A stretch of 64,000 nucleotides of DNA from Cryptomeria japonica. Lineage: Eukaryota; Streptophyta; Pinopsida; Cupressales; Cupressaceae. The stretch covers positions 41,467,140-41,531,139 of the forward strand of contig NC_081411.1 in assembly GCF_030272615.1 (NCBI RefSeq), in the 5' to 3' direction. Of the stretch, positions 36,844 to 48,036 are shown piece after piece. Below the pieces are notes generated by a model. That model made no database searches. It was not told the origin of the DNA and was given only the letters and a program-made list of their open reading frames with translations. A program made the position numbers and the translations under genes. The stretch's first letter is position 1. Every line of letters begins with the position of its first letter.

Positions 36844-39435
36844 TTATGGTGGATCATCAAAATCAAGTCTCTTCAATGCTTTACACGGCTCTGTAGATGG
36901 TTGCAAAACCACAATTCAAAAGTCAAGTTAAAATTCTTTTGTAGAAAATAGTTCACAATTAACAACATAACTATGAATTTAACTATAATTCCTTTGCAAT
37001 TGAAATGTAGATTACCTCATCGGTTGATCTAGGAGCTAATGTCTTTGCTCTCCTCTCCTTGTCACTCATAGGAGTTTATTGAAGACATACTTAAATGGAT
37101 CCACATTATGGCTATACCATGAAGGGGTCTATTGTAGATTAAATGTACAATTAATATAATATACTAACATAAATATATCAAAAACACAAAAGCTATAATA
37201 TAGAGAACAATGACGTACCTATGCCTGAGATGCTTCTCCAATGGACTGAGGATGACTCACCATCGATGTAGAAACTGTCGCTATTACCTATATAAAAAAT
37301 GTTCAAAGATTAAATATAATTAATATAATGATAAGTATTGAAGGTTAAAAACAATTAATTTTACATATCAAACAAAAGTGTATCGGATCCTGAGATGCTT
37401 CTCCAGTGCACGAAGGAGGGTTCGCCATTGATGAAATAGGTATGGATATTTCCTGTATGAAAAAATTATAAGATTATAATGTATCACAAGTTCACATATA
37501 CGCGTGCATATAATCATGAAATCAAGAAAATAAAGTAGAGATACATACCTCTGCCCTCTCTTGATTCACGAGCGAATCAGGTGCACTCAACAAATCCACA
37601 TAGGTCAATGGCCGTTGTACATGTAAAATAGACAAAAAACACTAATCAATCTACAAACCCCAACTAATACTTGATTTCAACATTTTCAAACAATTGTACA
37701 ACTAAAAATGTGTTCAATTACCTTCTTCCCATGTTTTGGTGTCTTCGAGGAATTATTTTTCTTAGGACGAGCCCTAGACGCCCTAGACGCAGAGGGGGTA
37801 CCCTAAAAAAACAAAATTAACATGAGATATTAGTACAAATAATAAATTAAACATAATTTTAAAAATCTAAAATGAAATGACTTGCATATTCCATCAAAAC
37901 AATACATAAAAAGGGTTGTACAAAATATGATACTGTATAGCCTTGTAGGCCAAAATCGATCGCTGAGAGCGTGATGTCATCAATCTGGGACATTTGGTCC
38001 CTTGTCAACACCTACAAACCAAAAATTGGACCAAGCATTAAAGATAGTTAGTATATCTTGTATTTTTTTGAATTCAAAGTGTACTATTCTATTTTAACAT
38101 GTTACAAAATTTATACCTCAGGCATCAAAGTTGCAGCTATAGTAACTGGGGAAGGAGTATGGGATACCGTTGTTGCATCCTAAAATGCATATTATTTGTC
38201 TCAATTTATATCGATGTATAAATGAAAATTAATTTATGTAATTACAAATTTAAAGTGACTGATAAATAAAATGCTATGAATTCAAATCAACACACCTATG
38301 TCTGTCACTCATGGGCAAACACCATGTCCATCAACTCATTTGTTAGCGTGAAATCCTCAGTCGTGTGGGTTTGACATCTACTCCCGCAAATTGTGCACAG
38401 ATGAGATGAGGATCCATCTGTACTGGTTGCATCATCTATCCCCGAGCATATCCCCGAGCAACTGACACGCATATGCTGGATGGGCTCCCTGTCGCCACCT
38501 AATGGCTTATCATCCAATACAATAGGGTGTGCTAACAGCATCCCATGCTGAATGATGGCACCAGTCAATGTTGTGGCCACCTGAGGAGTCTCTAGCTCCA
38601 TCGACTCTTTCAGCTCTATTGGGACAACCTGATGCACCTTGGGTTTGGGTGCTAGGGGGCGGCGACTCTCCGCGGGTAATCACCTACGGGCTCCAGGTCT
38701 ATCTTGGGCAGAGCCACCACCTCTACCATGGAACTCTCTTGTGTCAAAATAGTTTGGGCGCACATTGAGCACAAACTCACAATATACTTTTTTCAAAAAA
38801 TATAATGGCACCTCATAATTATTACAAGGTGGATCATCAATGACCATCCACCACCTTTGCCAAAAAAGATTCTTCATCTGCACATTGGTACACCAATGTA
38901 TGAGAAATCTCTTTGCATTAAGAGGTAATGACTAACTAGTTTTGGGATCAACGAAAAGGGCACATATTTGTTGTTTAGTAATATTTTTGTTTCTTACTCC
39001 CTCGTATGATAGCCCATCGGCATAAAATTGACGACACCTATCCCTAAAGCTTCCCCATTTGGTAATTTGTGTGGAAACAACTATGGCACCACTAGCTAAT
39101 GTTTCTAGGCTAGTGGCGAGGGATTGATGATGCTCAAGTTCGGATGTTTTCAATTTAACAATCAGTCTATTGATTTTAGATGTATTTTGTCCTTATTGAT
39201 TAATTAATTGCTCCTGTGTTTTGGGTGTGCGGTCAAAAGGAGGAATTGGGGGTTGTTCTTGTGGGTTTTCAGGAGGTGCATTTGGTTGTTCTTGTTGTGG
39301 ATTAGAAGAATCTGGTTTTTGAAACAAAAAATGAAAAAATCTAATCAAAATTAATAAAATTAAATTCAAAATGTAAAACAAATTGAACAAACGGGAAAGA
39401 AATACAAAAATAAACAAAAACTAACTTTGATCCAT
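36844..39435 (-). pseudogene. Multi-exon gene of unknown function carried by the giant transposon (decayed)
   Basis: On the minus strand one frame runs from a probable acceptor at 39311 to about 38287 with only isolated stops. A 10-base first exon (ATGGATCAAA, 39435-39426) joins it in frame. The product starts MDQNSSNPQQEQP (Pro/Gln-rich), then has a helical part (ITKWGSFRDRCRQFYADG), a Trp-rich part (FWQRWWMVIDDPP; YFLKKVYCEFVLNVRP), and a CTICGSRC pair of CxxC type. Small downstream exons with GT..AG edges are likely at 38179-38117, about 38012-37915, 37802-37722 (basic: RPKKNNSSKTPKHGKK), about 37612-37549, about 37456-37375, about 37301-37212 and 36898-36844 (ending KALKRLDFDDPP). Stops in the long exon lie near 39193, 38932 and 38677. 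I do not recognise the family. By position it could be an accessory transposition protein or cargo. Confidence 0.6.
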
Positions 39436-39557
39436 AGCCTGGAGGAGAAATCTAGCACCCCGTTCGCGATTTAGGAGAGAAAATGAAGAAAAAACGAAGT
39501 AAAAACGCGCTATTCATGGGTAAATGAGACCCAGTTTTTAAAAAAAAAAAAATTTAA

Positions 39558-39700
39558 CAAGCACTGTGTACGCAGTTATCTTTGGATTATTAGTGCGTAC
39601 GCGTTCATTTTCCTAGGCGTAGCGCGTACGTGCTCATTTTCCTAAAAGCAACACGTATGCGGTGAATTCAAATTTTAGAACCGCATATGCGCTGCTTGTT
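39558..39700. promoter_or_regulatory. Subterminal GCGTACGC motif array, right end
   Basis: Five copies occur in about 140 bases: GTGTACGCAGTTAT, GTGCGTACGCGTTCATT, GCGCGTACGTGCTCATTTTC, ACACGTATGCGGTGAATT and CCGCATATGCGCTGCTT. They mirror the left arrays (25350-25452 and 28155-28425), and the two ends share no other obvious sequence besides the TIRs. Confidence 0.65.
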
Positions 39701-39711
39701 TTTCCATATTT

Positions 39712-39760
39712 TTTTGGGGTGGTGTCCACTTTTCTGACCACCATCTTTGTGCACATACCC
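39712..39760 (-). repeat. Right terminal inverted repeat of the giant transposon
   Basis: On the minus strand the end reads GGGTATGTGCACAAAGATGG then TGGTCAGAAAAGTGGACACC. It is followed outside by AGGA, matching the left flank. Confidence 0.85.
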
Positions 39761-39799
39761 AGGAATTCAAGTTCAAATACTATGTGCCTCTGAGAAACT

Positions 39800-40380
39800 G
39801 CTCAAATGTTTCTCTGTCCATGAAAGATGATGATGCCACAAACCAATTAGGTACATGCCTAATTGAGACTTTGCAAGCACAGTGACAAAAGCATTTATGG
39901 ACAATATTCGAAAGCTACATGGTATTTCCAAGGCTATTATCAATAAATATGATCCTATATTTACAAGTAGCTTTTGGATAGAATTATTCTCTTGTCTGGG
40001 TACTAAAATATCTTGTACCTCTTCAATCCTCAATCTAATGGCCAAACTAAGGTTGTCAATAAGTGTTTGGAAGGATATTCGTGTTTCACTTTAAATATGT
40101 ATTCACAATGGGTAGAGTGGCTACCACTAGCAAAATGATGTTATTACACTTCCACAATCATCTAAAGTGTCTCCATTAATGGCACTATATGGATACTATT
40201 CTCCTTCCATTCCATTATCATTGAGGGTAACACCAAGAGTTCAAAATATAGAGGACTTTATTTAGCAATAGGTACTTTTAGAACTTGAGAGGAATCAACC
40301 ATGGTCCAAAATCAAATAAAACAACATACATTCTGTAGTGCTTCTCCCTAATTCATCTTGCTTTTAGTACACCCATAGAT
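39800..40380 (+). mobile_element. Ty3/gypsy integrase relic
   Basis: The region reads like the central and C-terminal part of a gypsy integrase: a KLHGISKAII...DPIFTSSFW block at about 39900-39975, then LGTKISCTSS, and downstream an EWLPLAKW-like and ALYGYYSPS-like part near 40115-40200. It is a heavily broken fragment with no LTRs of its own recognised. It lies immediately beyond the giant transposon. Confidence 0.75.
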
Positions 40381-41392
40381 CATATTGATATAGCTTAGTC
40401 TTCTTTATGATGATTTGATGGTATCATACTATGTACTAACCCTATTTCATGATTATATTGGATATGATGATTTTGATAATGTTTGGTTGTTAGGACTATA
40501 TTCGTGATAGGGACGATGTCATACCACCCATCACGAGTATGATATGATGTTGAGATTCTCTATCATTTTCCTGATCATTTATGATATATTATTGTATATG
40601 TTGTCTCGTGGTTATTAGTTGTTGTAGGATTGCAGGTACCAGACATCGACTCCACCTAGTCTCACAGGTTTGAGCATGTCTTTATTCCAATGACAAGTTG
40701 TTGGTGATCGTATGAGTTCGCTCTACACACTTCAGGCTTAAGTTGTCATCTTTGTCAGCTAGTGTCATGTCTTGAGTCATTGGTTAGAGTCTTGTGCTAT
40801 GATGTTCATCCCAGTGTCGGGTTGCCTTGAGGTGTTGTGAGTATTTGATTATGTGATTAATTAATATTTGGTTCGTATAGTTTATTAATGTTAAATTAAA
40901 TTAATTTATGGTATAGCTTAGATATCAAATTATTATTGGTAATTTATTGTTGAGGTTTAATATTTATTAATATTATTTGATTATTGTTTTATTGGTTCAT
41001 ATTTATTTGGTGTCTTTATAATTATTTAGTTGATTTAATGATTTATTGTTTAACTGGTTATTCATTTATAATTTGATGTTTATTGGATATTTATTTATTT
41101 AATGTTTAATTATTTTATTTATGGAGTTTTAGATTTATTATCATATATGGTTTGGGGTTTTATATTATTTGTGGCATTTCTTTATATTGTCTTGATTTAT
41201 TTAATTGGGTTGATTATTATTTATTAATGAATATTATATTATTATATTCTCTTGTTACTAGTTGGGTAAATAAATATTATATTTCTACCTACCCGATATT
41301 GCCATTGGTTGAGATTTGGGGGGTGGGGGTAAGTAAATAATATTATTATTTATCTCAATTTTATACATGGTTGGTACAAAATATAGTATTTT

Positions 41393-42549
41393 TTTTTATA
41401 TTAAATATCTAGAGACCAAAATAAGGAGAGTTTATACAAAAACGAGGATGGGAGGCAAAGCCTCCGCCATTAACCAGTGGGATTATCCGACTGAACAAAG
41501 ACAGCCTCCTACAAAAAAAAAGAGTTACGAGAGAGAGTATATACAGTGAACCATATACATCAACTAGAGGCTACTGGACACCTATTGCAGAATCTCATCC
41601 TGGTTTTCCATCCTTGTGGCCCTTCCATCCACACCACCTTCTTTCGTTCCAAGACCTGGGTAAACATTTCGAGCTTATCAAAGTAGGGACCTCTGTTGTC
41701 CCTGAGTTCCTTGATCAGTTTCTTTAGAGCCTCATCAAATGCAGTTTGGTTCTCCACAATTCTAGCCTATTCAAAGCCACCCTTCATCTCATATATGAAC
41801 ATGGTTGCCCGACCATCCCTGAGGAAACGTAGCAACTTCTCCCTCTCAACATTCATCAAAAAACATACCTGCACAGCAATTTTATAACGTGTGAGTTTCT
41901 TAAAAAACCCAGTAAGAGTCCTATTAGTACATTGGAATTTTTCCTCATTTCTAAGCTTCCAAATAAACCAAAGTATGAAAGAAGAGAGAATTTGCCAAAA
42001 CAGGTTAGCATCCTTCTTGAGGCCATGAATGAATCCAGCAATAATATCAAGAGTACAAACATGTTCAGTAATGGAAATTCCAAACATCGGTCAAACCTCT
42101 CTGGCAAAAATGCAGTCAAAAAATATGTGCCACATAGTCTCAAGCTTCCTACATATAGAGCATAGGTCGAAGGCAACAATGTTATTTCTAATAGGCAGTC
42201 TATCCAACATTAGTTGTCACCTGAAGCATTTGATTTTAGGGGGGATGGGGGACTTCCATAGTTTCTCAAATGTTTTTTGCCAGGCAGATGTATTAAGGTC
42301 AACATACCAGAGGGAGTTAATATGATCGATCACCATGGTATAATGAGTGAGCAATTTGTAGATAGACTTGGCTTTGACCTTGGAGAGGAGGGAGCCATCC
42401 TTCCATCGGAATGAGAGGTATCTATGAGTGTCTACATCAATGTTCCTAGGAAGATCTAGACAAGCACAAGCATTTTTAATTATATTGGAGGTTCTCTTAT
42501 GCGAAGCGGGGAGGCCAAACTTATTGCTAAGGTCCTCCCAGCTGATGAG
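41393..42549 (-). mobile_element. 5'-truncated L1-type LINE (3' end of ORF2)
   Basis: A 12-bp direct repeat ATATAGTATTTT flanks it (41381-41392 and 42550-42561), and a T run at the left edge is the poly-A tail of a minus-strand insert. The protein fragments read like the C-terminal zinc-finger region of plant L1 ORF2: W.KTFEKLWKSPIPPKIKCF, CSICRKLETMWHIFFDC, then FILWFIWKLRNEEKF. A frame change or stop follows the IPPKIKCFR part near 42215, and further ones separate the later parts. The reverse transcriptase core and endonuclease are absent through 5' truncation. Confidence 0.85.
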
Positions 42550-43299
42550 ATATAGTATTTTGGAATATTTTGATTGGTTCATTCTATTGCATAGTTTTGA
42601 ATGCAATATTATTTATTTGTTTTCCTTTTCATTTGTCGAGGTTGGCTTCGTGGAGTTTTTTCTGCAACTTTGGAGATTTCTGCATTGTTTGATTTTGGCT
42701 TTGTTGGACTTTGGATTTGGATTTGGCTCTCCATCAGACTTGTTTGCCATTACTTCTATTTCCCAGGTTGGTGGAGTTTTCTCTTTCTTTGCATTTTTTT
42801 TTCCGGAAAAGAATGTATGCTTTGTGCGTGAATGATACTATATGTGGGGGAAAATAAATTTGAATATTGTTTATAAGTTTTAACATATGGTTTTGGGAGA
42901 AATAATTATATATACATATATATGTATAGTTATTGATGTCTATGTATTGTCGTGTATGGCCTCCGGTATTGCTTCTTGTGTTTTGTTTAAATCTTTGGTC
43001 TCCTTGGTTGTTTGAGTATCAAGAGATTTGTATCTGAGCCATGATAGTTGATGTTTTCTTTGTTACCTGGAGTATGGGAGAATTCTAAAGTTTTCTTGTG
43101 TCTGGTCAATCTAAATTCGTCAGGAGTCTCTCTCTCTCTGTTATTTTGAATGATCTTGTATTGAACTCGTTCTTGGTAATCGGTTTGGTTCTTTGGTTTT
43201 CTAACTGTCATTGCGACTCTATTATTGTGATTTCGACATCTTGGATAGCCTTTATGATTTTTGGCTTTTGTCATAGTTTTGTTTTCTATCTTTCAACGT

Positions 43300-43490
43300 G
43301 AATGCGCTATAAATGTATATGTGCTACAAGACTTGACAGATGCACTAAAAGAATTGTTATATGTACTAATAAATTCGTCAAATGCCCTAAACTGTTAGTC
43401 AGATGCACTATTAAAATTGGTCTATGCACTAAAAGAATTGGTCAATGTGCTAAAAGAATTGATCTATGCGCTAAACTACCTCGTCAATAG
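43300..43490 (-). repeat. Short tandem repeat, unit about 27 bp
   Basis: About seven degenerate units of GCACTAAAAGAATTGGTCTA type follow one another. A Cys-rich open frame across them (CTKRI repeated) is a by-product of the repeat. The array lies in LTR-family copy B at about the same distance from the LTR start as the GGTAGCA cluster in copy A. Confidence 0.75.
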
Positions 43491-45471
43491 TAATTTTCAT
43501 GATTTTAGCTTTATGTGTCGATTCTCTTAGGTTTGTTGTTGTACTAGAGGCATTTGTTGGTATTCTTGGTTTTCTCAGAGTTGGTGTTGCTTAGTTTTGG
43601 TTGTTTATTTATTCTATGGCTCCAGCAAGTTGATAAGTCTTGATGTGGAGGATTTTTATACATATTTGGTTGAGCAATGGAAAGTATTATGCTGCTTTTT
43701 GCAATTGATTATTGAGGCTCTTGAATATTTCATGTATTTGCATTATGGCTTTGGTTGTTGTTTCAGAATGAAATATGCTATATATGGTTTTACTATTATG
43801 TGGATTGAATGAGCCTCCTTGTATTGTTGTATCATTGTACTTTTGTTACCCTGAGATCTTGGAACATGGTTAGGGGGAGTGGGCTTTCATGTGTCGGTCG
43901 GGGTCACGTGGAATAGGCCACCAAGTGGTTCCTTGTAAGGAAGCTTGTGGGTCTAGACTTTTGAGGGCTCATGGAAGTTTTCCTTATGTAATCAAGTGAT
44001 AACCTTAATAATCAATTAGATGGTTTGGATAATTAAGATTCATTTAATCAAGATAATGGATAGTATTTGGGCCCCAATGCTTAGTCTCAAGGAGGATGTT
44101 TTGGGATAAGGTTGGGAAGGCCATAGTGATGGCAAACCATACTCCCTTGTTTCTCACATAGGTTGAGTTGTGGTTCCACATGTTTATTAGAGTTGATATT
44201 CACCTTCTTTGTGAGGATAACATGCAACAACATTTCTATCAGGGTGTGGCTTTTCCCCTCTGTGTGAGGATAGCATGTGATGACACTCCACTCCTACATG
44301 CGACCATGATTCTTATGCCTTCGTTGATGATTTGCCTCTAGGAGTTTATTGCTTTCGATTAACTTTGTTATATGTTTGGTTTATCTTTTGTGTGGTTGCT
44401 TTTCTTGGTTGTTTTTTTGTCCCTTGGTTGTTAGGTGTCAGCCTAGGTCTGGAGTGTTTGTTAGAACCTTATGTCATCTCCTAGCACGGGGGGTGGTTTC
44501 TTTGGTTCCACATGGTTGGGTAGTTTGATGCCTTCTTCCATTGGGATGTTCTTCGTTGGATGCTAGCATGAGTGGATGTGGATTTATATCTCTTCTTTAT
44601 GTGGATGGATTCTTGTATCATACTCTATGTATTGAGATTTAAATAATGTATCATGTATCATGTGGATGATTATATTGTGTTGTAAAAGAGATTATGTATC
44701 TTGTTAGTTGCATTCATACGTATTATAACGTGATGTATTGTAGTAGAATGTTTGATGTAATTGTTGTAGAATCAATGTTGTAATTAGATATTCTTGAATG
44801 TAAATACAATTTAAAAATAAATAAATGGATAAGTGATAATATTGGAGTGTCATATGTGTACCTTATGCTTAGGATGAGGATGTTAGATGATTTTGATTAG
44901 AATGAGTTGTATGTGATTTTAATTGGAAAAGAATTGGATCGATATGGTTATTGCCTTGGATCACATTGTGTATGAACCTTACATTTAGAATGTTTGATTA
45001 CTCTTAAGAACGGAAATGGACTAGACTTACATTAGGTAAAGCTTATGTTGAAATAATGATGTTATGATAGATGCATTAAAAGGGGATTAGGAACATTTGG
45101 ATTTGGTGATCTAAAATGAATTAATGGTTAAAGGGAATATGATAGGATATGTTATAATGATTAAATGAATTCTTATGTTGGAGGAAAGAGTAATTAGTAG
45201 GAAATGCGTGTTCGAAGTATTGGGAGAATAAAATACAAAGGGTACCATAGATGTGGATGTGTTTATGAGTTAGAGTTAATTAAGTAATGGTGTTGAGATA
45301 CCCTAGCGAAGGATAGATGATGTGATGTTATTTATGTCGCTTGTGAAATGTGTTGTTATGAGAATGGTTATGTTTGGATGTTTATGCATTCTTGTTGATG
45401 TATATTTTGTATATGAGTAGTTGTAGCTTAATTTGTCGCATTTTCTCTAGGGTATTTTGGCAGGCATTACA

Positions 45472-47264
45472 CATTCAACATTGCAATTAAAGGAGTTATA
45501 AAATTAGGGACTAGATATTCTTGAGAGTGCAATCTTATAAGAAAATCTCTTTGAAGCAACAACTTGTAGTATTGTAAATTGTATCCCCTAACTATTTCAC
45601 ACTCTATTTTGGGCCTTAGCTAGTGTGCCTCCTCTGGGTAATTTTCAACCTATTTGGGCCTTATCACATCCTATTGTTGTTATATGACAAGATTGAGACC
45701 AAATCCTATGTCCTAGACCTTGGTACTTTTCCACTACCCTTTTTTGTCTGTTTTTCAGTGGACTCTTGCATCTAGTACCCTGGTCCCTCCAAAGGGATCA
45801 AATATGCTTTTCCCTTCACTTGAATGACCTCCCTTCTAAAGATGAAGCATTAATAAATTATTCTTTTGCCTCCCAAAAATTGACCTACTTGTGAAGATAC
45901 TTTTGTGCAGGAGGATGACATCACTGGTAATATTTCCAATACTCTCTCTCATAAAAATAAAACTTAAGTGAATAGAGAGACCAATCAAAGTCAATTCAAT
46001 ACAATTCATGTTTTCAGTCATACAAATGAACATGTGAAACATCAAATTGTCATTCATCTTTTTCAAGATGCCCCTCAACCTCAAAAGAAAAAGATGCCCC
46101 TCAACCTCAAAAGAAGCTAGTGATTGTTGTTAAATATGTTAAGAATCCAGCTAGAATACCTCCCAGTTATTTTTTACACTTTGCAAAAAAAGTCAAAGAA
46201 ATAGGACAAATCAAAAAAAATTTACAACCCCCCCATTATCATGAAATTGTCCACACATATAATGCTCGTAACAATGTTCTTCCTACTTCTCAATTTGTTT
46301 TTCTTCCACCCCCTCATCTTTCACATCATGTTGGTAAGGAGCACGATCTTGTTGCGAAGCTTCATACTAATCTAGCTAAGATCTCCCTATGGGATTTGAT
46401 TCAAACTTCACCTGCATACCACCAATTGATCTAATAAGCCTTACAAAAGGTAGTTGTCTCCCCTTCTATTAGACCAAATGATATAGCAACTTCATTTGAT
46501 TGTATGCATGAGAAAAAGATGAATATTGTGTTCTTGCAAGATGAATTGTCTTCTTTGGAAGTTTAGAATCAACATGACCCCCTCATGATCATACCTCACA
46601 TTAATGAACATAGGATAAAGTGTACCTTAATTGATAATGGATCGGATCTCAATGTTTGCATCATAGACTAGTTACATAAGATCAATATGGATACCTCTCT
46701 CATTCAATCTAATTATATCTCTATTTGTCGCTTTGATAATGTTGGTAGAGAAGAATTACGTATAATAGCATTATCTATTACGGTACAACCCATGACTTTA
46801 CCCATGCCTATCCATGCCATGCCCCACACCTCACATACAATTTTCTTCTAAGTGAACTATAGATTTATGCTATGCAAGCACTCCCTTCTACCCTTCACCA
46901 CACAATAAAATTCATTTACAATAATGAACTTTACATGACCAAGGTTGATCTTAATATATATAGTGGTGTCCAAGAAGAATTAGGATGCATATCTTCCTTT
47001 AACACTATAGTTCCTTTTACAACACAGTCTCCTATTCAAAATATTTTCTTAGAGAAAAAATGGGGTTGACTAGACTTTACATACTCCTTTGATGGAGAAT
47101 ATAAAGTCTCCCAATCCAAATATGAACCTTCGAGGAAACCTCATGTTTCATTTATTCAAGCTATATCTTCCCCTTCTAACACATGTTGATGATGATTGAC
47201 GCTCTTTAGACTTTGACCCAATTGAAACTAAGAGTGAACCTTACTTTGACATATCAACACCAAA
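45472..47264 (+). mobile_element. Tat/Ogre-like Ty3/gypsy relic: leader, gag end and protease region
   Basis: Part of a gypsy polyprotein is readable from about 46090: KNPARIPPSYFLHFAKKVKE, LHTNLAKISLWDLIQTS, then a protease part (CTLIDNGSDLNVC near 46620-46660) and PSTLHHTIKFIYNNELY near 46880. The last is typical of the Tat/Ogre protease end. A 240-bp block at 45577-45815 has a diverged partner at 56217-56470. The relic is heavily broken (of the order of ten breaks) and is cut at 47264 by a younger element. Confidence 0.7.
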
Positions 47265-48036
47265 TGATGCAGGAGCATCCCCGGTTCATGGCAATCTTGC
47301 ATCAACCAAAAATATTTCATTTTTGTTTTGCTTTTTGTTTGTAGTTTCAACATTTCTTTCTGTGTGTCCCAGATTTGGCTCACCAGAAGCTATGGAGTTG
47401 GATTTTGGTTGAAGACCTGGTCATCTTCCTTATTTCCAAACCATGGAGCATTTGGATCATTTTCCGACAAGTTATCGCTACCGGTTTCTGAGACAATTTT
47501 TTGTTACCAGTTGCTTGGACTATTTGCATTAGTGATCTACCGGATCCCTTTCATAGCTTGCGGAACCCTAAGCGTTGATTCTGATGTTCCTTGGCATGTG
47601 GCCGACCTTTTCCCATGATCTACACTTCATCCTTTGGATTTTCCCGAGGAATTTCTTTGGCGGAGGCCAACCTTGTTAGTTTTGCATGTTAGCTCTTGTT
47701 CTTCGGGTTTTGATCCCTTTTTGGGCTGACCGGATCCCCTTGGATAGTATAAATCATTGTAATAGAGGATTAGAATGCAATCAGAAAGTTAGACTAAGCA
47801 TAGAAGATAGATCTTAAGATTTGAAGTCTCGGTTGTGCCCTGTTTTGTATTTTGAGCATGTTTTAGCAGGCCTGTGAGCCGGTTTCTGTAACCCAGTTGT
47901 TACTAGTTGGTTGTAATCAGTTTTCATGATATAATTCAATCTATTATGCATTGTCTCCATCATGTCCTTGTGTTTACTCTTGCTGACCGGTTTGGACTGA
48001 TCTCTTTGAGGTCCCTCCTAGCTGGTGACTGCTTCA
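47265..48036 (+). repeat. 5' LTR of the chromovirus-like element
   Basis: The LTR starts TGATGCAGGAGCATCCCC and ends GGTGACTGCTTCA (772 bp). A TATA-like GTATAAATCATTG lies near 47750. The primer binding site begins two bases after its end. Confidence 0.93.

Larger units (their letters stand above)
24482..39760 (+). mobile_element. Giant DNA transposon (about 15.3 kb) with TIRs, two genes and internal satellites
   Basis: The ends are inverted repeats: GGGTAAGTGCACAAAGATGG on the left and GGGTATGTGCACAAAGATGG on the right, both continuing TGGTCA (25 of 26 match). After a gap of about 10 bases both then have AAGTGGACAC. The flanks are AGGA at 24478-24481 and again at 39761-39764, a 4-bp target duplication. 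Inside, in order: GCGTAC-type motifs, polypyrimidine and palindromic repeats, a plus-strand transposase gene (28702-31609), short repeats, a satellite of about 359 bp, a minus-strand gene (36844-39435) and more GCGTAC-type motifs. The transposase style and 4-bp duplication fit Sola-type transposons; this assignment is from memory and not tested. Confidence 0.78.
40498..45471 (-). repeat. Long LTR-family repeat, copy B (minus orientation)
   Basis: Read on the minus strand it starts TGTAATGCCTGCCAAAATAC at 45471 and shares with copy A (18870-23676) the block GACATGCTCAAACCTGTGAG then ACTAGGTGGAG near 40685. The proposed far end is the TG at 40498. Its interior is non-coding except for an inserted L1. 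The distance from start to shared block, without the L1, is about 3.6 kb, close to about 3.3 kb in copy A without its insert. It looks like a solo LTR or an LTR-only repeat; no PBS or PPT was found. Confidence 0.5.

Noticed and set aside
24482-39760. Polinton or virus-like giant element
   Set aside because: No capsid, packaging ATPase, protein-primed polymerase or protease is seen, and the duplication is 4 bp rather than 6. The transposase is not a retroviral-type integrase with HHCC finger.
43302-43490. Small Cys-rich peptide with CTKRI repeats
   Set aside because: It is generated by a degenerate 27-bp tandem repeat and has no promoter or conserved frame.
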